A stretch of DNA of 46,786 bases from an uncultured Bacteroidales bacterium (GCA_949297215.1 CASFRV010000015.1:1-46786); one strand, 5' to 3'. Counted from the stretch's first letter, positions 8,624-17,012 are shown. The notes: a model not told the origin generated them from the sequence alone. A program made the numbers and translations.

Positions 8624-9730
8624 TCAGCGGTCGACGCGCGAGCGCCAGAAGTCGAGATAGGCGCGCGCCACGAGGCGGTAGTCGTGATGGCGCTCCACGT
8701 AGAGGCGGCTCTCGCGCGAGAGGCGCGGCACGTCGTCGCGGTGCTCCACAAGGTGGCAAAGGTTGCGGTAGACGTCGTCTTCGTCGGGCCGGACGTTGAC
8801 GATGGGGCGCAGCGTTTGCTCGCCCAGGAGCTCGTAGTTTTCGGCCTCGCCGCCGCCCACGACCACCAGCCCGTGGGCCATGGCTTCGAGGGCGTTCATG
8901 GCGGGGGTGTAGGAATAGAGCTGATCGAGCAGCACGTCGCTGCCGGCCAGCAGGCGGACGTATTCGTCGAAGGGCACGCTCTCTACGCGCACCATCTCGC
9001 AGGCGTCGGGATAGCGCTCCACGGTGCGCTGCAAGGCCCGCAGCATGACGTCAGTCCCCTTATAGACGCTGCGCGAGCGCTGGATGCCGATGAAAAAACG
9101 CAGCTTCGCCCCCCGTCCGCGCTCGGCGAAACGGGCCCGGTCGGTGCGGATGGGAAAGGGGATGAAACGCAGCTTGTCGGCATATTCGGGGGCGTACGAG
9201 GCGTAGTATTCGTACAGGCCGGCCACGATACCGTTGCAGGCCCGGGCCACACGGATGTTGAGCCGCCCCTTGGGCCCGCGGAGCCAGTCGCGCTCCCACG
9301 TATCGTTGTCGGCGTTGTGGCGGAGCGCCGGGCCGAGGTTAAAGTCGCTGTACCGGAAAGTGCGGCAGTCCGTCCCCGCCTTCACCCAATAGTGGTCCAT
9401 GCCGAAGGCACCGAGGAAGACGGAACGGTTGTGGCGTTGCAGATAACGGAAAAAGGGATAGATGCGCTCGGCCTTGAACGAAAGGAAAACGGGGTTGATG
9501 AGCTGCACCACGTCGAAGCCGCGAAAGCGCGGAAAAGCCTGCATCAGCCGGCAAGCATAGCGCAGGGCGCCGGCAGCCGTGAGCGACGGGCGCCGCAGGT
9601 CGACGTCGCGCGGATAGCCCTTCCAGCCATCGCCGTCGGAAGCCACCACCACGTCGTGGCCCAGGGAGCGCAGGCCCTCGGCCAGCGTCCAATGCACGTT
9701 GCTGTACTCGCCCAGAAGAAGTACTCTCAT
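8624..9730 (-). CDS. glycosyltransferase, GT4/group 1-like
   Basis: A 368-residue GT-B-fold glycosyltransferase. The N-terminus MRVLLLGEYSNVHWTLAEGL is typical of the acceptor domain. The C-terminal donor domain (about residues 195-365) contains a KG-T motif (YKGTDVML), an ALEAMAHG motif and the preceding EYVRLLAGSDVLLDQ, as in group 1 transferases. No signal peptide or membrane segment is seen. Its start overlaps the upstream C_GCAxxG_C_C gene by 4 bases, so the two are translationally coupled. It is not inside a polysaccharide cluster, so its acceptor is unknown. Confidence 0.88.
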   Translation of the reverse strand: MRVLLLGEYSNVHWTLAEGLRSLGHDVVVASDGDGWKGYPRDVDLRRPSLTAAGALRYACRLMQAFPRFRGFDVVQLINPVFLSFKAERIYPFFRYLQRHNRSVFLGAFGMDHYWVKAGTDCRTFRYSDFNLGPALRHNADNDTWERDWLRGPKGRLNIRVARACNGIVAGLYEYYASYAPEYADKLRFIPFPIRTDRARFAERGRGAKLRFFIGIQRSRSVYKGTDVMLRALQRTVERYPDACEMVRVESVPFDEYVRLLAGSDVLLDQLYSYTPAMNALEAMAHGLVVVGGGEAENYELLGEQTLRPIVNVRPDEDDVYRNLCHLVEHRDDVPRLSRESRLYVERHHDYRLVARAYLDFWRSRVDR

Positions 9731-10212
9731 GCGTCGTGTGCGGCTTCGGCGCCGGCCTGTTTTTCTTCCAGATATTCAGCGAAAAGACGCGCGGCCGTTT
9801 CGACAAGCTTCGGGCAGGGACGCTTTTTATAATAGGCCTCGGTGCGCGCCTCGGGGACGGGGTCGGTATGCTCGCGCCCTTTGAGCCCGAGCAGCTCCGA
9901 GCAGGTGATGGAGCCGTTGATGGCGCGCAGGCGTTCGGCGTAGCGTTGCACAAGGCGATAGTTGGCGGCCTTCGTCGCACGGTCGGCCCCCTCGACGGCC
10001 GAGAGGTCGAGCCCCAGAAGCTGGAAGAGGCCGCAGGCCGTGCCGCACGTGAGGCGCATGCGCCCGATGCCGGCGCCAAACGAGGCCGACATGCGGAGCG
10101 ACTGCTCGAAGGTGAAGCCATACAGGTCGGCAAAGGCGGCCACGACCGACTGGGAACAGTTGTACCCGCTCTTAAACAGGGCCACAGCCCTTTCTATTCT
10201 GTCTTCATACAT
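9727..10212 (-). CDS. C_GCAxxG_C_C family protein
   Basis: A 161-residue protein of the family named for its conserved cysteine pattern. Cys19 lies in GYNCSQSVV, and Cys56 and Cys60 in TCGTACG follow a glycine-rich GAGIGRM segment. Further conserved cysteines occur near 110 (TCSELLG) and 136 (RPCPKLV). The family is thought to bind a metal or redox centre and is often seen near redox or transport genes, but has no firm function. It heads a two-gene operon with the glycosyltransferase (4-base overlap). No signal peptide is visible, so it is probably cytoplasmic. Confidence 0.88.
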   Translation of the reverse strand: MYEDRIERAVALFKSGYNCSQSVVAAFADLYGFTFEQSLRMSASFGAGIGRMRLTCGTACGLFQLLGLDLSAVEGADRATKAANYRLVQRYAERLRAINGSITCSELLGLKGREHTDPVPEARTEAYYKKRPCPKLVETAARLFAEYLEEKQAGAEAAHDA

Positions 10213-10280
10213 TTTTACCGCCGTTTTAGGGGATGAGAAAATTTGTTAGTAACTTCGTGGACGTTATGCTTCGGACGAAA

Positions 10281-10685
10281 ATGAAATCGCTACTCCTGGC
10301 CGCCGCTGCGACGGCCCTGCTCTGCGGTTGCCGCGAGAGCTACGACGAACGGCTCGAAAGAACCGTGGCCGAACAGAGCCGGAAAATGTGCCCCATACAG
10401 GTGGAACCCCACAACACGCTGGACAGCATGACGTACAGCCCGGCCTCGCGCACCTATTGCTACTGGTACACCCTGTCGGGCCCGCTGGACGAACCCGCCG
10501 TGCGCGAGGAAATGGGCCGGAAACGGCAGATGCTGCACAACCAGCTGCTGCAAGGACTGCGCAACTCCGTGGAACTGAAAGAGGCCAAAGAGCATGAGGT
10601 GAATTTCCGCTACGCATATCGCTCTGCGTCGACGGGAAAAACCGTTTTGCAACTGGACTTCCGCCCGGCCGACTACCTGCGCTAA
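10281..10685 (+). CDS. small putative lipoprotein, unknown function
   Basis: A 134-residue protein starting at MKSLLLAAAATALLCGC, a lipoprotein signal with lipidated cysteine at about residue 17. An in-frame ATG at 10233 would add 16 residues, but the signal peptide favours 10281. The mature part is hydrophilic, with a helical stretch rich in charged residues (REEMGRKRQMLHNQLLQGL), and I recognise no domain. It is transcribed divergently from the C_GCAxxG_C_C gene, and its stop codon overlaps that of the convergent TSCPD gene. Confidence 0.72.
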   Translation: MKSLLLAAAATALLCGCRESYDERLERTVAEQSRKMCPIQVEPHNTLDSMTYSPASRTYCYWYTLSGPLDEPAVREEMGRKRQMLHNQLLQGLRNSVELKEAKEHEVNFRYAYRSASTGKTVLQLDFRPADYLR

Positions 10686-10942
10686 GCGCCGGCCGCCCGC
10701 AACTGCTCGACGGCGCGGCAGAGCTGGTCGGGGCACGACGTCGGCTTCGACCCGCAACGGATGCCGTCGAGACGACGGAGCACCTCGTCGTACGTGAGCC
10801 CCTCGACCAGGCGGGAGATGCCTTGCAGATTGCCGTGGCATCCGCCCTCGAAACGCACGGATTTGAGCACGCCGTTTTCGCCCGTCACTTCAATGGTGCG
10901 GCTGCACGTGCCCTGCGTCCGGTAAGTCAGTGTTTTCTCCAT
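10682..10942 (-). CDS. TSCPD domain protein (TIGR03905 family)
   Basis: An 86-residue protein starting MEKTLTYRTQGTCSRTI. The signature TSCPDQL near the C-terminus, with cysteines in GTCSR, GGCHGN and IRCGSK, identifies the TSCPD family, a cysteine-rich module also found at the end of some ribonucleotide reductases. The free-standing form has no settled role. The frame extends to 10984, but that part overlaps the yebC terminator, and a Shine-Dalgarno-like AGGAAA precedes the ATG at 10942. Its 3' end overlaps the convergent lipoprotein gene by 4 bases. Confidence 0.85.
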   Translation of the reverse strand: MEKTLTYRTQGTCSRTIEVTGENGVLKSVRFEGGCHGNLQGISRLVEGLTYDEVLRRLDGIRCGSKPTSCPDQLCRAVEQLRAAGA

Positions 10943-10974
10943 TTTTTCCTTTCTATTCGTTTTTGCAGAAAAAA

Positions 10975-11017
10975 CGGGCGGCAAAGCCGGCTGTAAACGC
11001 TCCGGCCATGCCGCCCG
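10975..11017 (-). terminator. intrinsic terminator after yebC
   Basis: A 9-bp outer stem (10975-10983 with 11009-11017) plus an inner GCCGG/CCGGC stem, followed on the minus strand by TTTTTT. It lies 15 bases past the yebC stop. Confidence 0.75.
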
Positions 11018-11032
11018 CTGTGTTTCACCGGC

Positions 11033-11767
11033 TTATTCGCCTTCGGCAGGCTTCATGTTGGTGTAAACGGTCTGGACGTCGTCAAACTCTTCGAGGCGCT
11101 CCACCATCTTGTCGATGCTCTCGCGCTCCTCGGGCGTCACGTCCTTCAAATCGTTGGGGATATAGGTAAACTCGGCTCCCACCACCTCGTAGCCGTTTTC
11201 CTCCAAATGCTTCTGTATCTGGCTGAAACACTTGGGGTCGCCGTAGATCGTGATGGAGCCTTCCTCCTCGTCTTCGTCATATTCGTCCTCGACGCCGTAG
11301 TCGATGAGGTCGAGGATCATTTCGTCCATGTCGATGCCCTCTTTCTTCTTGAAAGAGAAAACGCATTTGTGGTCGAACAGATAAGCCAGCGAGCCCATCG
11401 TGCCGAGATTGCCGTTAAACTTGTTGAACACGGAGCGGACGTCGCCTACGGTGCGCGTAGGATTGTCTGTCAACGTATCAACGAAGATGGCCACGCCGTG
11501 AGGTCCGTATCCCTCGTACGTCATCGACTTGTAATCGCTCTGGTCCTTGCCCATGGCGTTCTTGATGGCGCGCTCGATGTTGTCCTTCGGCATGTTCTCA
11601 CGCTTGGCGTTGGCTATGATGGCGCGCAGCGTGGGATTGTTTTCGGGCTCGGGGCCGCCGGCCTTGACGGCAATGGCAATCTGCTTGCCGATCTTCGTAA
11701 ACGTACGGGCCATATGACCCCATCTTTTCAGTTTGGTAGCTTTTCTATATTCGAATGCTCTTCCCAT
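11033..11767 (-). CDS. yebC: YebC/PmpR family protein (TACO1-like)
   Basis: A 244-residue member of the YebC family, starting with the usual MGRAFEYRK and the first-domain segment FTKIGKQIAIAVKAGG. The highly conserved EGYGPHGVAIFVDTLTDN (about residues 94-111) and an acidic segment around 165 (EDEYDEDEEEG) are present. Members bind DNA or act in translation, with recent work linking YebC-type proteins to ribosomes stalled on proline stretches. It lies 54 bases downstream of pheT on the same strand with no terminator between, so it is probably co-transcribed from the pheT promoter. Confidence 0.96.
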   Translation of the reverse strand: MGRAFEYRKATKLKRWGHMARTFTKIGKQIAIAVKAGGPEPENNPTLRAIIANAKRENMPKDNIERAIKNAMGKDQSDYKSMTYEGYGPHGVAIFVDTLTDNPTRTVGDVRSVFNKFNGNLGTMGSLAYLFDHKCVFSFKKKEGIDMDEMILDLIDYGVEDEYDEDEEEGSITIYGDPKCFSQIQKHLEENGYEVVGAEFTYIPNDLKDVTPEERESIDKMVERLEEFDDVQTVYTNMKPAEGE

Positions 11768-11821
11768 TGGAATGATATTTTTATTGGATTTCTTCTTTTA
11801 CGGCTGCTGCCCGGACAGGCG

Positions 11822-14284
11822 TTATCTCAATTTGGCGCCAAGCTGCTTCTCCAAGTTGGCAATGATTTTGTTCATCACGGCATCGGTCTGCTTGTCGCTC
11901 ATGGTCTTGCTTTCGTCCTGCAAGATGAAGTTGACGGCGTAGCTCTTCTTGCCGGCTTCGAGATGCTCACCCTCGTAAACGTCGAAAAGGCGCACGCTCT
12001 TGAGCAGCTTTTTCTCCGAGGCGAAAGCCACACGCTCCACTTCGGCAAACTCGACGCTCTTATCGAGCAGCAGGGCCAAATCGCGGCTGACGGCGGGATA
12101 CTTGCTGATTTCCTTGAAGCTGACAGCGTTTTTCTGCGTTTTCTTCATCAGCAAGGTCCAGTTGAGCTCGGCGAAGAACACTTCCTGCTCAACGCCGCAG
12201 GCAACAGCCAGGCTCTTGCGGACAAGACCCAGTTCGAGAAGGAGTTTTCCGTTGCGGTCGGCCACCGACAGCGACTTGCTGAACAGGTCGTTGCTGCCCG
12301 CTCCAACCACCAGGCCGCCCATGGACACGCCCAGACGGGTGAGGATGTTGGCCACATAAGCCTTCAGCTCATAAATGCTGGACGCCTCGTCAGGATGGGC
12401 CCAGGAGCCCTCAACGCGGTTGCCCGTCAGCCACAGGCCGAGGTGCATCTCCTCGTCATAGGCAGCGAGTATCTTTTCGGGATTTTTCTTCTCCTTATTA
12501 TAATAATAGCAATTGCCAAACTCGAAAAAGCTCAGATTGCTGTTTTTTCGGTTGACGTTGTGCTCGATACTCTCCAAACCACCGAAAAGCAGCGTTTGGC
12601 GGAGCACATTAAGGTCGGAGCTCAACGGATTGAGCAGGCGGACGAGATTTTCAGAAGGATAGGTCTTCAAATCATTGTAGTAGGCGGCCTTCGTCAGCGA
12701 GTTGTTCATGATTTCGCGGAAACCGCAACCTACGAGTTGCTCGGAAACGAGGTTTTCCAGTTTGTTGCTGCGGTCTTCGTCGCCTTTAACCGTCAGGCTC
12801 GACTTGACAGCCGTGGGTATCTCCACGTTGTTATAACCATAAATGCGCAGGATATCTTCCACCACGTCGCAGGGACGCTGCACGTCAACACGGTAGCCGG
12901 GCACTTCCAAGCTCAAACCGCTTTCCGTCTCACCGCTGATCTTCATCTCCAACGAAGTAACGATTTCCTTAATGACATCAACGGGGATGGTCTTACCGAT
13001 TAAATCGTGTACATACTGATATTCCAAATCTACATGGAACGTCTTCTGCATGGGGACGGCCACATCCTTGATTTCCATCGAAATCTTACCGCCGGCAAGC
13101 TCCTTGACCAGCAGCGCGGCCTCCTTCAACGCATAAAGCTGTCCGTCGGGATCGATGCCACGCTCGAAGCGGAAGCTGGCATCCGTGTTCAGCCCGTGAC
13201 GGCGCGCGCTCTTGCGTATCCACGTAGGATTGAAATAGGCACTCTCCAAGAGCACATTTTTCGTCGTTTCGTACGTACCGGAACCCTTTCCGCCGAAAAC
13301 GCCGGCGATACACATCGGCTCGTTCGCATTGCAGATGGCCAGGTCGCGGTCGGACAGCTTATGCTCCTGCCCGTCGAGCGTAACAAACGGGGTTCCTTCG
13401 GGCATCGTCTTAACAACGACCTTACGCCCTTCGATCATGTCGGCATCGAAACAATGCAAGGGCTGCCCGTACGCAAACATGATGTAATTGGTAATATCTA
13501 CTATATTATTAATAGGACGAAGCCCTATGGCACGCAATCGCTGCTGCAACCACTCGGGGCTTTCCTTCACCTCGCAACCGGTCAGCGTCACCGCACAATA
13601 GCGGGGGCAGGCCTCGGTGTTCTCCACCACAACATCAATGTCCATGTCATGGTTATCTACGGCAAAAGCCGACACATCTGCACGATGCAACGAGGTCTTG
13701 TGCCCGTTACGCACCAGCCAGGCATACAAGTCACGGGCAACGCCGTAATGCGAGCAGGCATCGGCACGGTTAGGCGTAATGTCCACCTCAATCAGCCAAT
13801 CGCTCTTGATACCATAGTAATCGGCTGCGCTCATTCCCACGGGGGTGTCGTCAGGCAGAACGATAATCCCGTCATGGCTCGTACCAACGCCAATTTCGTC
13901 TTCGGCACATATCATTCCGTAGCTTTCAACGCCGCGCAGCTTCGACTTTTTGATGGTTATGCAATCGTCTCCGTCATAAAGCTTCGTACCAAGCGTGGCT
14001 ACGATTACTTTTTGCCCGGCTGCCACGTTGGGAGCGCCGCACACGATCTGCTGAGGTTCTCCCGAACCGAGATCAACCGTACATACATGCATATGATCGG
14101 AATTGGGATGCGCTTCACAAGTGATTACGCGGCCTACAACCAGCCCCTGCAACCCTCCTTTCACGCTTTGTATCTCTTCAACGCTTCCTACTTCCAAACC
14201 AATGGAAGTTAACGCGGCACCTAATTCGTCTGCGCTCAAATCAAAATCGACGTATTGTTTCAGCCAATTATAAGATATATTCAT
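11822..14284 (-). CDS. pheT: phenylalanine--tRNA ligase beta subunit
   Basis: An 820-residue beta subunit of the heterotetrameric phenylalanyl-tRNA synthetase, of normal bacterial length. In order: an N-terminal segment, an EMAP-like tRNA-binding domain (about 42-155, with HPNSDHMHVCTVD), the B3/B4 editing domain (about 210-385), the B5 domain (about 405-475), the catalytic-like core, and a C-terminal ferredoxin-fold anticodon-binding domain (about 725-818, KYPAVSRDLALLLDKSV). The alpha subunit gene pheS is not in the window, as is usual in Bacteroidales. A strong promoter lies 35 bases upstream. Confidence 0.97.
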   Translation of the reverse strand: MNISYNWLKQYVDFDLSADELGAALTSIGLEVGSVEEIQSVKGGLQGLVVGRVITCEAHPNSDHMHVCTVDLGSGEPQQIVCGAPNVAAGQKVIVATLGTKLYDGDDCITIKKSKLRGVESYGMICAEDEIGVGTSHDGIIVLPDDTPVGMSAADYYGIKSDWLIEVDITPNRADACSHYGVARDLYAWLVRNGHKTSLHRADVSAFAVDNHDMDIDVVVENTEACPRYCAVTLTGCEVKESPEWLQQRLRAIGLRPINNIVDITNYIMFAYGQPLHCFDADMIEGRKVVVKTMPEGTPFVTLDGQEHKLSDRDLAICNANEPMCIAGVFGGKGSGTYETTKNVLLESAYFNPTWIRKSARRHGLNTDASFRFERGIDPDGQLYALKEAALLVKELAGGKISMEIKDVAVPMQKTFHVDLEYQYVHDLIGKTIPVDVIKEIVTSLEMKISGETESGLSLEVPGYRVDVQRPCDVVEDILRIYGYNNVEIPTAVKSSLTVKGDEDRSNKLENLVSEQLVGCGFREIMNNSLTKAAYYNDLKTYPSENLVRLLNPLSSDLNVLRQTLLFGGLESIEHNVNRKNSNLSFFEFGNCYYYNKEKKNPEKILAAYDEEMHLGLWLTGNRVEGSWAHPDEASSIYELKAYVANILTRLGVSMGGLVVGAGSNDLFSKSLSVADRNGKLLLELGLVRKSLAVACGVEQEVFFAELNWTLLMKKTQKNAVSFKEISKYPAVSRDLALLLDKSVEFAEVERVAFASEKKLLKSVRLFDVYEGEHLEAGKKSYAVNFILQDESKTMSDKQTDAVMNKIIANLEKQLGAKLR

Positions 14285-14318
14285 CTTGCACTGATATTAT
14301 GGTCTAATATGCTGAGTG

Positions 14319-14349
14319 CAAAAGTACTGTTTTTTTTGTGAACGGCAAA
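14319..14349 (-). promoter_or_regulatory. pheT promoter
   Basis: On the minus strand TTTG (14346-14349), 19 bases, then TACTTTTG (14319-14326), an exact Bacteroidetes consensus match 35 bases before the pheT start codon. Confidence 0.7.
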
Positions 14350-14375
14350 GGACGGGCGGAGAGGGGCAGAAAAAG

Positions 14376-14411
14376 GGCGGCACCATCTTTTTAACGTCGG
14401 ATGGTGCCGCC
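14376..14411 (-). terminator. intrinsic terminator after the PepSY-like gene
   Basis: A perfect 12-bp stem (14376-14387 with 14400-14411) with a 12-base loop, followed on the minus strand by TTTT. It stands between the PepSY-like gene and the pheT promoter. Confidence 0.8.
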
Positions 14412-14461
14412 TGAAACGGGGATGAAGTATTCCTTTTAAAGGATGGAGGGACGATGATGCT

Positions 14462-14911
14462 TTAATCGTCGATGTCGATGACCTGGAAGGAGGAGTTGAA
14501 CGTCACTTCCAGCCGGTTGTTGAGCTTTACTTCGTATTCGCTGCGGTCGAGCTCGATTTTGAGTATCTTCGTTCCGGGATAGCTGCCGGAAACGTACTTG
14601 CTAATGGCCGCCGGTACGAGCGAAGCGGGCACTGCGGTGCGCTCGCAGCTGATTTCCAGCCAGTTTCCGTTTTTATCGAACTCTATTTTGTCGCCATTGG
14701 TGAAGATAACGTCGTATTTCTTGTCGAAAATCTCGCTTTCCATTTTGGCAAGGGCGACTTTGTGCTTTGGGAAACTCTTTTTCAGGACCTGCTGTGCCTT
14801 GGCCGGAAGCTGGCTTACGTTTACGGGCTTATCGCGGTCGGCAAATGCGGCGACAGATACGCTGAAAACGCACACGAGGGCAATCATCCATTTTGTCAGT
14901 TTCTTTTTCAT
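14462..14911 (-). CDS. secreted PepSY-like domain protein
   Basis: A 149-residue exported protein: MKKKLTKWMIALVCVFSVSV with cleavage near AFADR. The mature part contains two repeats of the PepSY-like (beta-lactamase-inhibitor-like, DUF2874) pattern: QLPAKAQQVLKKSFPKHKV with DVIFTNGDKIEFDKNGNW, then LVPAAISKYVSGSYPGTKI with YEVKLNNRLEVTFNSSF. Such periplasmic proteins are very common in Bacteroidales and their role is unproven. The frame runs to 15007 but the signal peptide fixes the start at 14911. A TACCTTTG element at 14961-14968 may be its -7 box. Confidence 0.85.
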   Translation of the reverse strand: MKKKLTKWMIALVCVFSVSVAAFADRDKPVNVSQLPAKAQQVLKKSFPKHKVALAKMESEIFDKKYDVIFTNGDKIEFDKNGNWLEISCERTAVPASLVPAAISKYVSGSYPGTKILKIELDRSEYEVKLNNRLEVTFNSSFQVIDIDD

Positions 14912-14960
14912 AAGGCTTTTTTCATTTACGGGTGAATAATTTGTTTTCGTTTCTCTAAGG

Positions 14961-14968
14961 CAAAGGTA
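14961..14968 (-). promoter_or_regulatory. possible -7 element of the PepSY-like gene
   Basis: TACCTTTG on the minus strand fits TAnnTTTG and lies 50 bases upstream of the start codon. No good -33 element is seen at the expected distance, so support is partial. Confidence 0.35.
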
Positions 14969-15044
14969 GAAAGCGAAGCTGAAATCATTCTGAAATATGG
15001 TGGCCAATTGATATGCTTTACGAAATTTAACTTTCTGGCTAAAA

Positions 15045-15088
15045 AAAGCCCGCCGGAGCGCGCTGAAAAGCGTTGACCGACGGGCTTT
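15045..15088 (-). terminator. intrinsic terminator after the 194-residue hypothetical gene
   Basis: A 12-bp stem with one mismatch (15045-15056 with 15077-15088), followed on the minus strand by a run of T. It lies 26 bases after the stop codon at 15114. Confidence 0.8.
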
Positions 15089-15113
15089 CTTATCTTTACT
15101 GGTTGAAAGAGGC

Positions 15114-15698
15114 TTATGCGTTGGCTTGCAGGAGTTCGGGCGGCAGCTCGGCTCCCATGTAGTTGAAAGAAAAATTGATTCCCCGGGCCGAGGGGAACTG
15201 GCTCCGCAGGTCGACGTCCTGGCGGTTCTTCAAATGGTGGACTATGCGGTTATAGCAGTCTTGCCCGCTCATGGCCTTGACATATGCCGAGAAACGTGTG
15301 TCCTGATATTGGAACTTCATGGTGCCGGGTATCTGGATGACACGTTTGAAGGTGATCGTCCCGCGATACCATCCGGGGTTTTCGATGGCCAGCTGGGTGG
15401 TTTTTATCTCTTTTTTGGTGGGAGTCTCATTCTCGGCTGCCGCAGGGGCCCCTGCCCGCCGGTTGGCCTTAAACTCGGCCATGGTCGTGGCGTTCGTCTT
15501 GATGAGAATGAAATAGACGCGGGGACGTACTTTGTAACGTTTGGGATAGGGTATGTCGCTTTCGGCATAAGCACGCACTTCGCTGACGAGTTCCGAAGTT
15601 ATGCGGATGTCGGGGATGGTTGAAAGGAAATCGATTACTTCTTCGACGCTTAAAGCCAGCATGTCGCGGTCGAAATAACGGACATATAAGTTGCTCAT
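15114..15698 (-). CDS. conserved hypothetical protein
   Basis: A 194-residue soluble protein with no signal peptide or membrane segment, and I recognise no named domain. An N-terminal part (YVRYFDRDMLALSVEEVIDFL) reads like a short helical domain. A variable alanine/lysine-rich linker spans about residues 80-97, and a C-terminal beta-rich part contains WYRGTITFKRVIQIPG. Codon use matches the neighbouring genes, and a dedicated terminator follows, so the gene is real. It lies 118 bases downstream of the tRNA array on the same strand and may receive read-through from it. Confidence 0.7.
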   Translation of the reverse strand: MSNLYVRYFDRDMLALSVEEVIDFLSTIPDIRITSELVSEVRAYAESDIPYPKRYKVRPRVYFILIKTNATTMAEFKANRRAGAPAAAENETPTKKEIKTTQLAIENPGWYRGTITFKRVIQIPGTMKFQYQDTRFSAYVKAMSGQDCYNRIVHHLKNRQDVDLRSQFPSARGINFSFNYMGAELPPELLQANA

Positions 15699-15816
15699 AC
15701 TTGTTACTCAATAATAAATAAACTCTTCGAGGAAACTCTGTCCCTCTGAAACAAAAAAAATTCTATTCCGCCCGTGCAGCATGAAATCTGCATGTACGTC
15801 ATAGAAATTTCTATTG

Positions 15817-15889
15817 AGCGGAAAACGAGACTCGAACTCGCGACCCCAACCTTGGCAAGGTTGTGCTCTACCAACTGAGCTATTTCCGC
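15817..15889 (-). tRNA. tRNA-Gly (GCC), distal copy
   Basis: A complete cloverleaf on the minus strand: acceptor GCGGAAA/TTTCCGC, T-loop TTCGAGT and anticodon GCC in the loop between CAACC and GGTTG. The discriminator is T and CCA is not encoded. It is identical over its full length to the tRNA at 16113-16185. Confidence 0.96.
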
Positions 15890-15896
15890 AGGCAAG

Positions 15897-15980
15897 TGAA
15901 GAGGAGGAGACTCGAACTCCCACGACACAATTGTCACTACCCCCTCAAAGTAGCGCGTCTACCAATTCCGCCACCTCTCC
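15897..15980 (-). tRNA. tRNA-Leu (GAG)
   Basis: An 84-base class II tRNA on the minus strand with a long variable arm. The acceptor stem is GGAGAGG/CCTCTTC with one G-U pair, the anticodon loop is TTGAGGG with anticodon GAG, and the discriminator is A. It sits 7 bases upstream of the distal tRNA-Gly in transcription order. Confidence 0.95.
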
Positions 15981-16001
15981 GTTTTGCTTGTCTATCTTCT
16001 G

Positions 16002-16084
16002 TGCCCAGAACAGGACTCGAACCTGCACGTCATTGCTAACACTAGTACCTGAAACTAGCGCGTCTACCATTCCGCCACCTGGGC
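16002..16084 (-). tRNA. tRNA-Leu (CAG)
   Basis: An 83-base class II tRNA on the minus strand. The acceptor stem is GCCCAGG/TCTGGGC, the anticodon loop is TTCAGGT with anticodon CAG, the variable arm is long and the discriminator is A. It is second in the array. Confidence 0.95.
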
Positions 16085-16112
16085 CCGATAGATTCTTTTA
16101 CTCCATTAAGTG

Positions 16113-16185
16113 AGCGGAAAACGAGACTCGAACTCGCGACCCCAACCTTGGCAAGGTTGTGCTCTACCAACTGAGCTATTTCCGC
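16113..16185 (-). tRNA. tRNA-Gly (GCC), proximal copy
   Basis: First tRNA of the array, identical to the copy at 15817-15889, anticodon GCC. A strong promoter lies about 30 bases upstream at 16216-16246. Confidence 0.96.
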
Positions 16186-16215
16186 GTTTCATTGCGTTTT
16201 CTCTCAAACGCGGTG

Positions 16216-16246
16216 CAAAGATACGGCTTTTTCTGTAACCGACAAA
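16216..16246 (-). promoter_or_regulatory. promoter of the tRNA array
   Basis: On the minus strand TTTG (16243-16246), 19 bases, then TATCTTTG (16216-16223), an exact Bacteroidetes consensus match. The rest of 16247-16410 is GC-rich noncoding sequence in which I recognise nothing. Confidence 0.75.
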
Positions 16247-16415
16247 TTTTTGAGCCGTTTTTTTAGAAAATTCGTCTCCCGGCGCTTCTTCCCCCACCCC
16301 TTCCCGATGTTTTTGCCGCCTGCCACAAGGCTTTTGCCCGCGGCAAAAAAGCGCCGGCCGGGAGCAAAACGACGGAAGAAGCCGGCAAGCCCTCGCGCGC
16401 GCGTGTATATAAAAA

Positions 16416-16442
16416 GGCCGCCCCGCGAAAAACGGAGCGGCC
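16416..16442 (-). terminator. intrinsic terminator after the SPOR lipoprotein gene
   Basis: A 10-bp stem with one mismatch (16416-16425 with 16433-16442), followed on the minus strand by TTTTT. It lies 36 bases after the stop codon at 16479. Confidence 0.75.
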
Positions 16443-16478
16443 GCAGGCTTAATTGCCGGAAGCGGGGATGCCGCTTTG

Positions 16479-17012
16479 TTATTTGTGGTAGAGCAGCCAG
16501 GCACCTGCGTAGGTGGACTTCAGCTCGTCGCGCGACTGGGCGGCCGAAGCCTTGTCGTCGAACGACGAGGCGATGACGCGGAACCAGCCCGTCTGTCCGT
16601 TGATGGTTTCGTTCGTCTTAACCACGCGGGCGTCGTAGCCCTTTTCTTTCAGTGTGCTCATCAGCCCTTCGGCGTTGGCCTGGGTGACAAAGCTCCCGAC
16701 CACCACGCTGTATGCTTTCAGGCTGTTGCCGCTCACGACGCTCACGCCGCCGTCGATGGTGCGCACGTCGCTGTTGTCAGTGGTATGCGTGGGCGTAGTC
16801 GTCACGGGCGTCACGCTGACGGTCTCCTCAGCAGGCGTTACGGCCACGGTGGTCGTTTCGGCGCCGGCTCCGGCTGCCTGCGAGCCGCCTTGGGCCAGCT
16901 CCTGGGCTTTGGCCTTCTCGTATGCCTGACGATAGGCGCTTTCCTGCGACTTGCAGGCTGTCAGCAAGACGGCGGAACACAAACTCAGGGCGCAGAACAA
17001 TGTTTTCTTCAT
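16479..17012 (-). CDS. SPOR domain lipoprotein
   Basis: A 177-residue envelope protein. The signal sequence ends in the lipobox LLTAC with Cys20 as the lipidation site. A low-complexity alanine/threonine/valine-rich linker (about residues 35-90) leads to a C-terminal SPOR domain (about 97-176, starting LKAYSVVVGSFVTQANAEGL). SPOR domains bind denuded glycan strands of septal peptidoglycan, so a role at the division site is likely. It has its own terminator and appears monocistronic. A TAAATTTG element at 17068-17075 on the minus strand may be its -7 box. Confidence 0.9.
   Translation of the reverse strand: MKKTLFCALSLCSAVLLTACKSQESAYRQAYEKAKAQELAQGGSQAAGAGAETTTVAVTPAEETVSVTPVTTTPTHTTDNSDVRTIDGGVSVVSGNSLKAYSVVVGSFVTQANAEGLMSTLKEKGYDARVVKTNETINGQTGWFRVIASSFDDKASAAQSRDELKSTYAGAWLLYHK

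Noticed and set aside
11207-14212. Two long plus-strand frames opposite yebC and pheT
   Set aside because: Antisense of well-identified genes, with no homologous motif.
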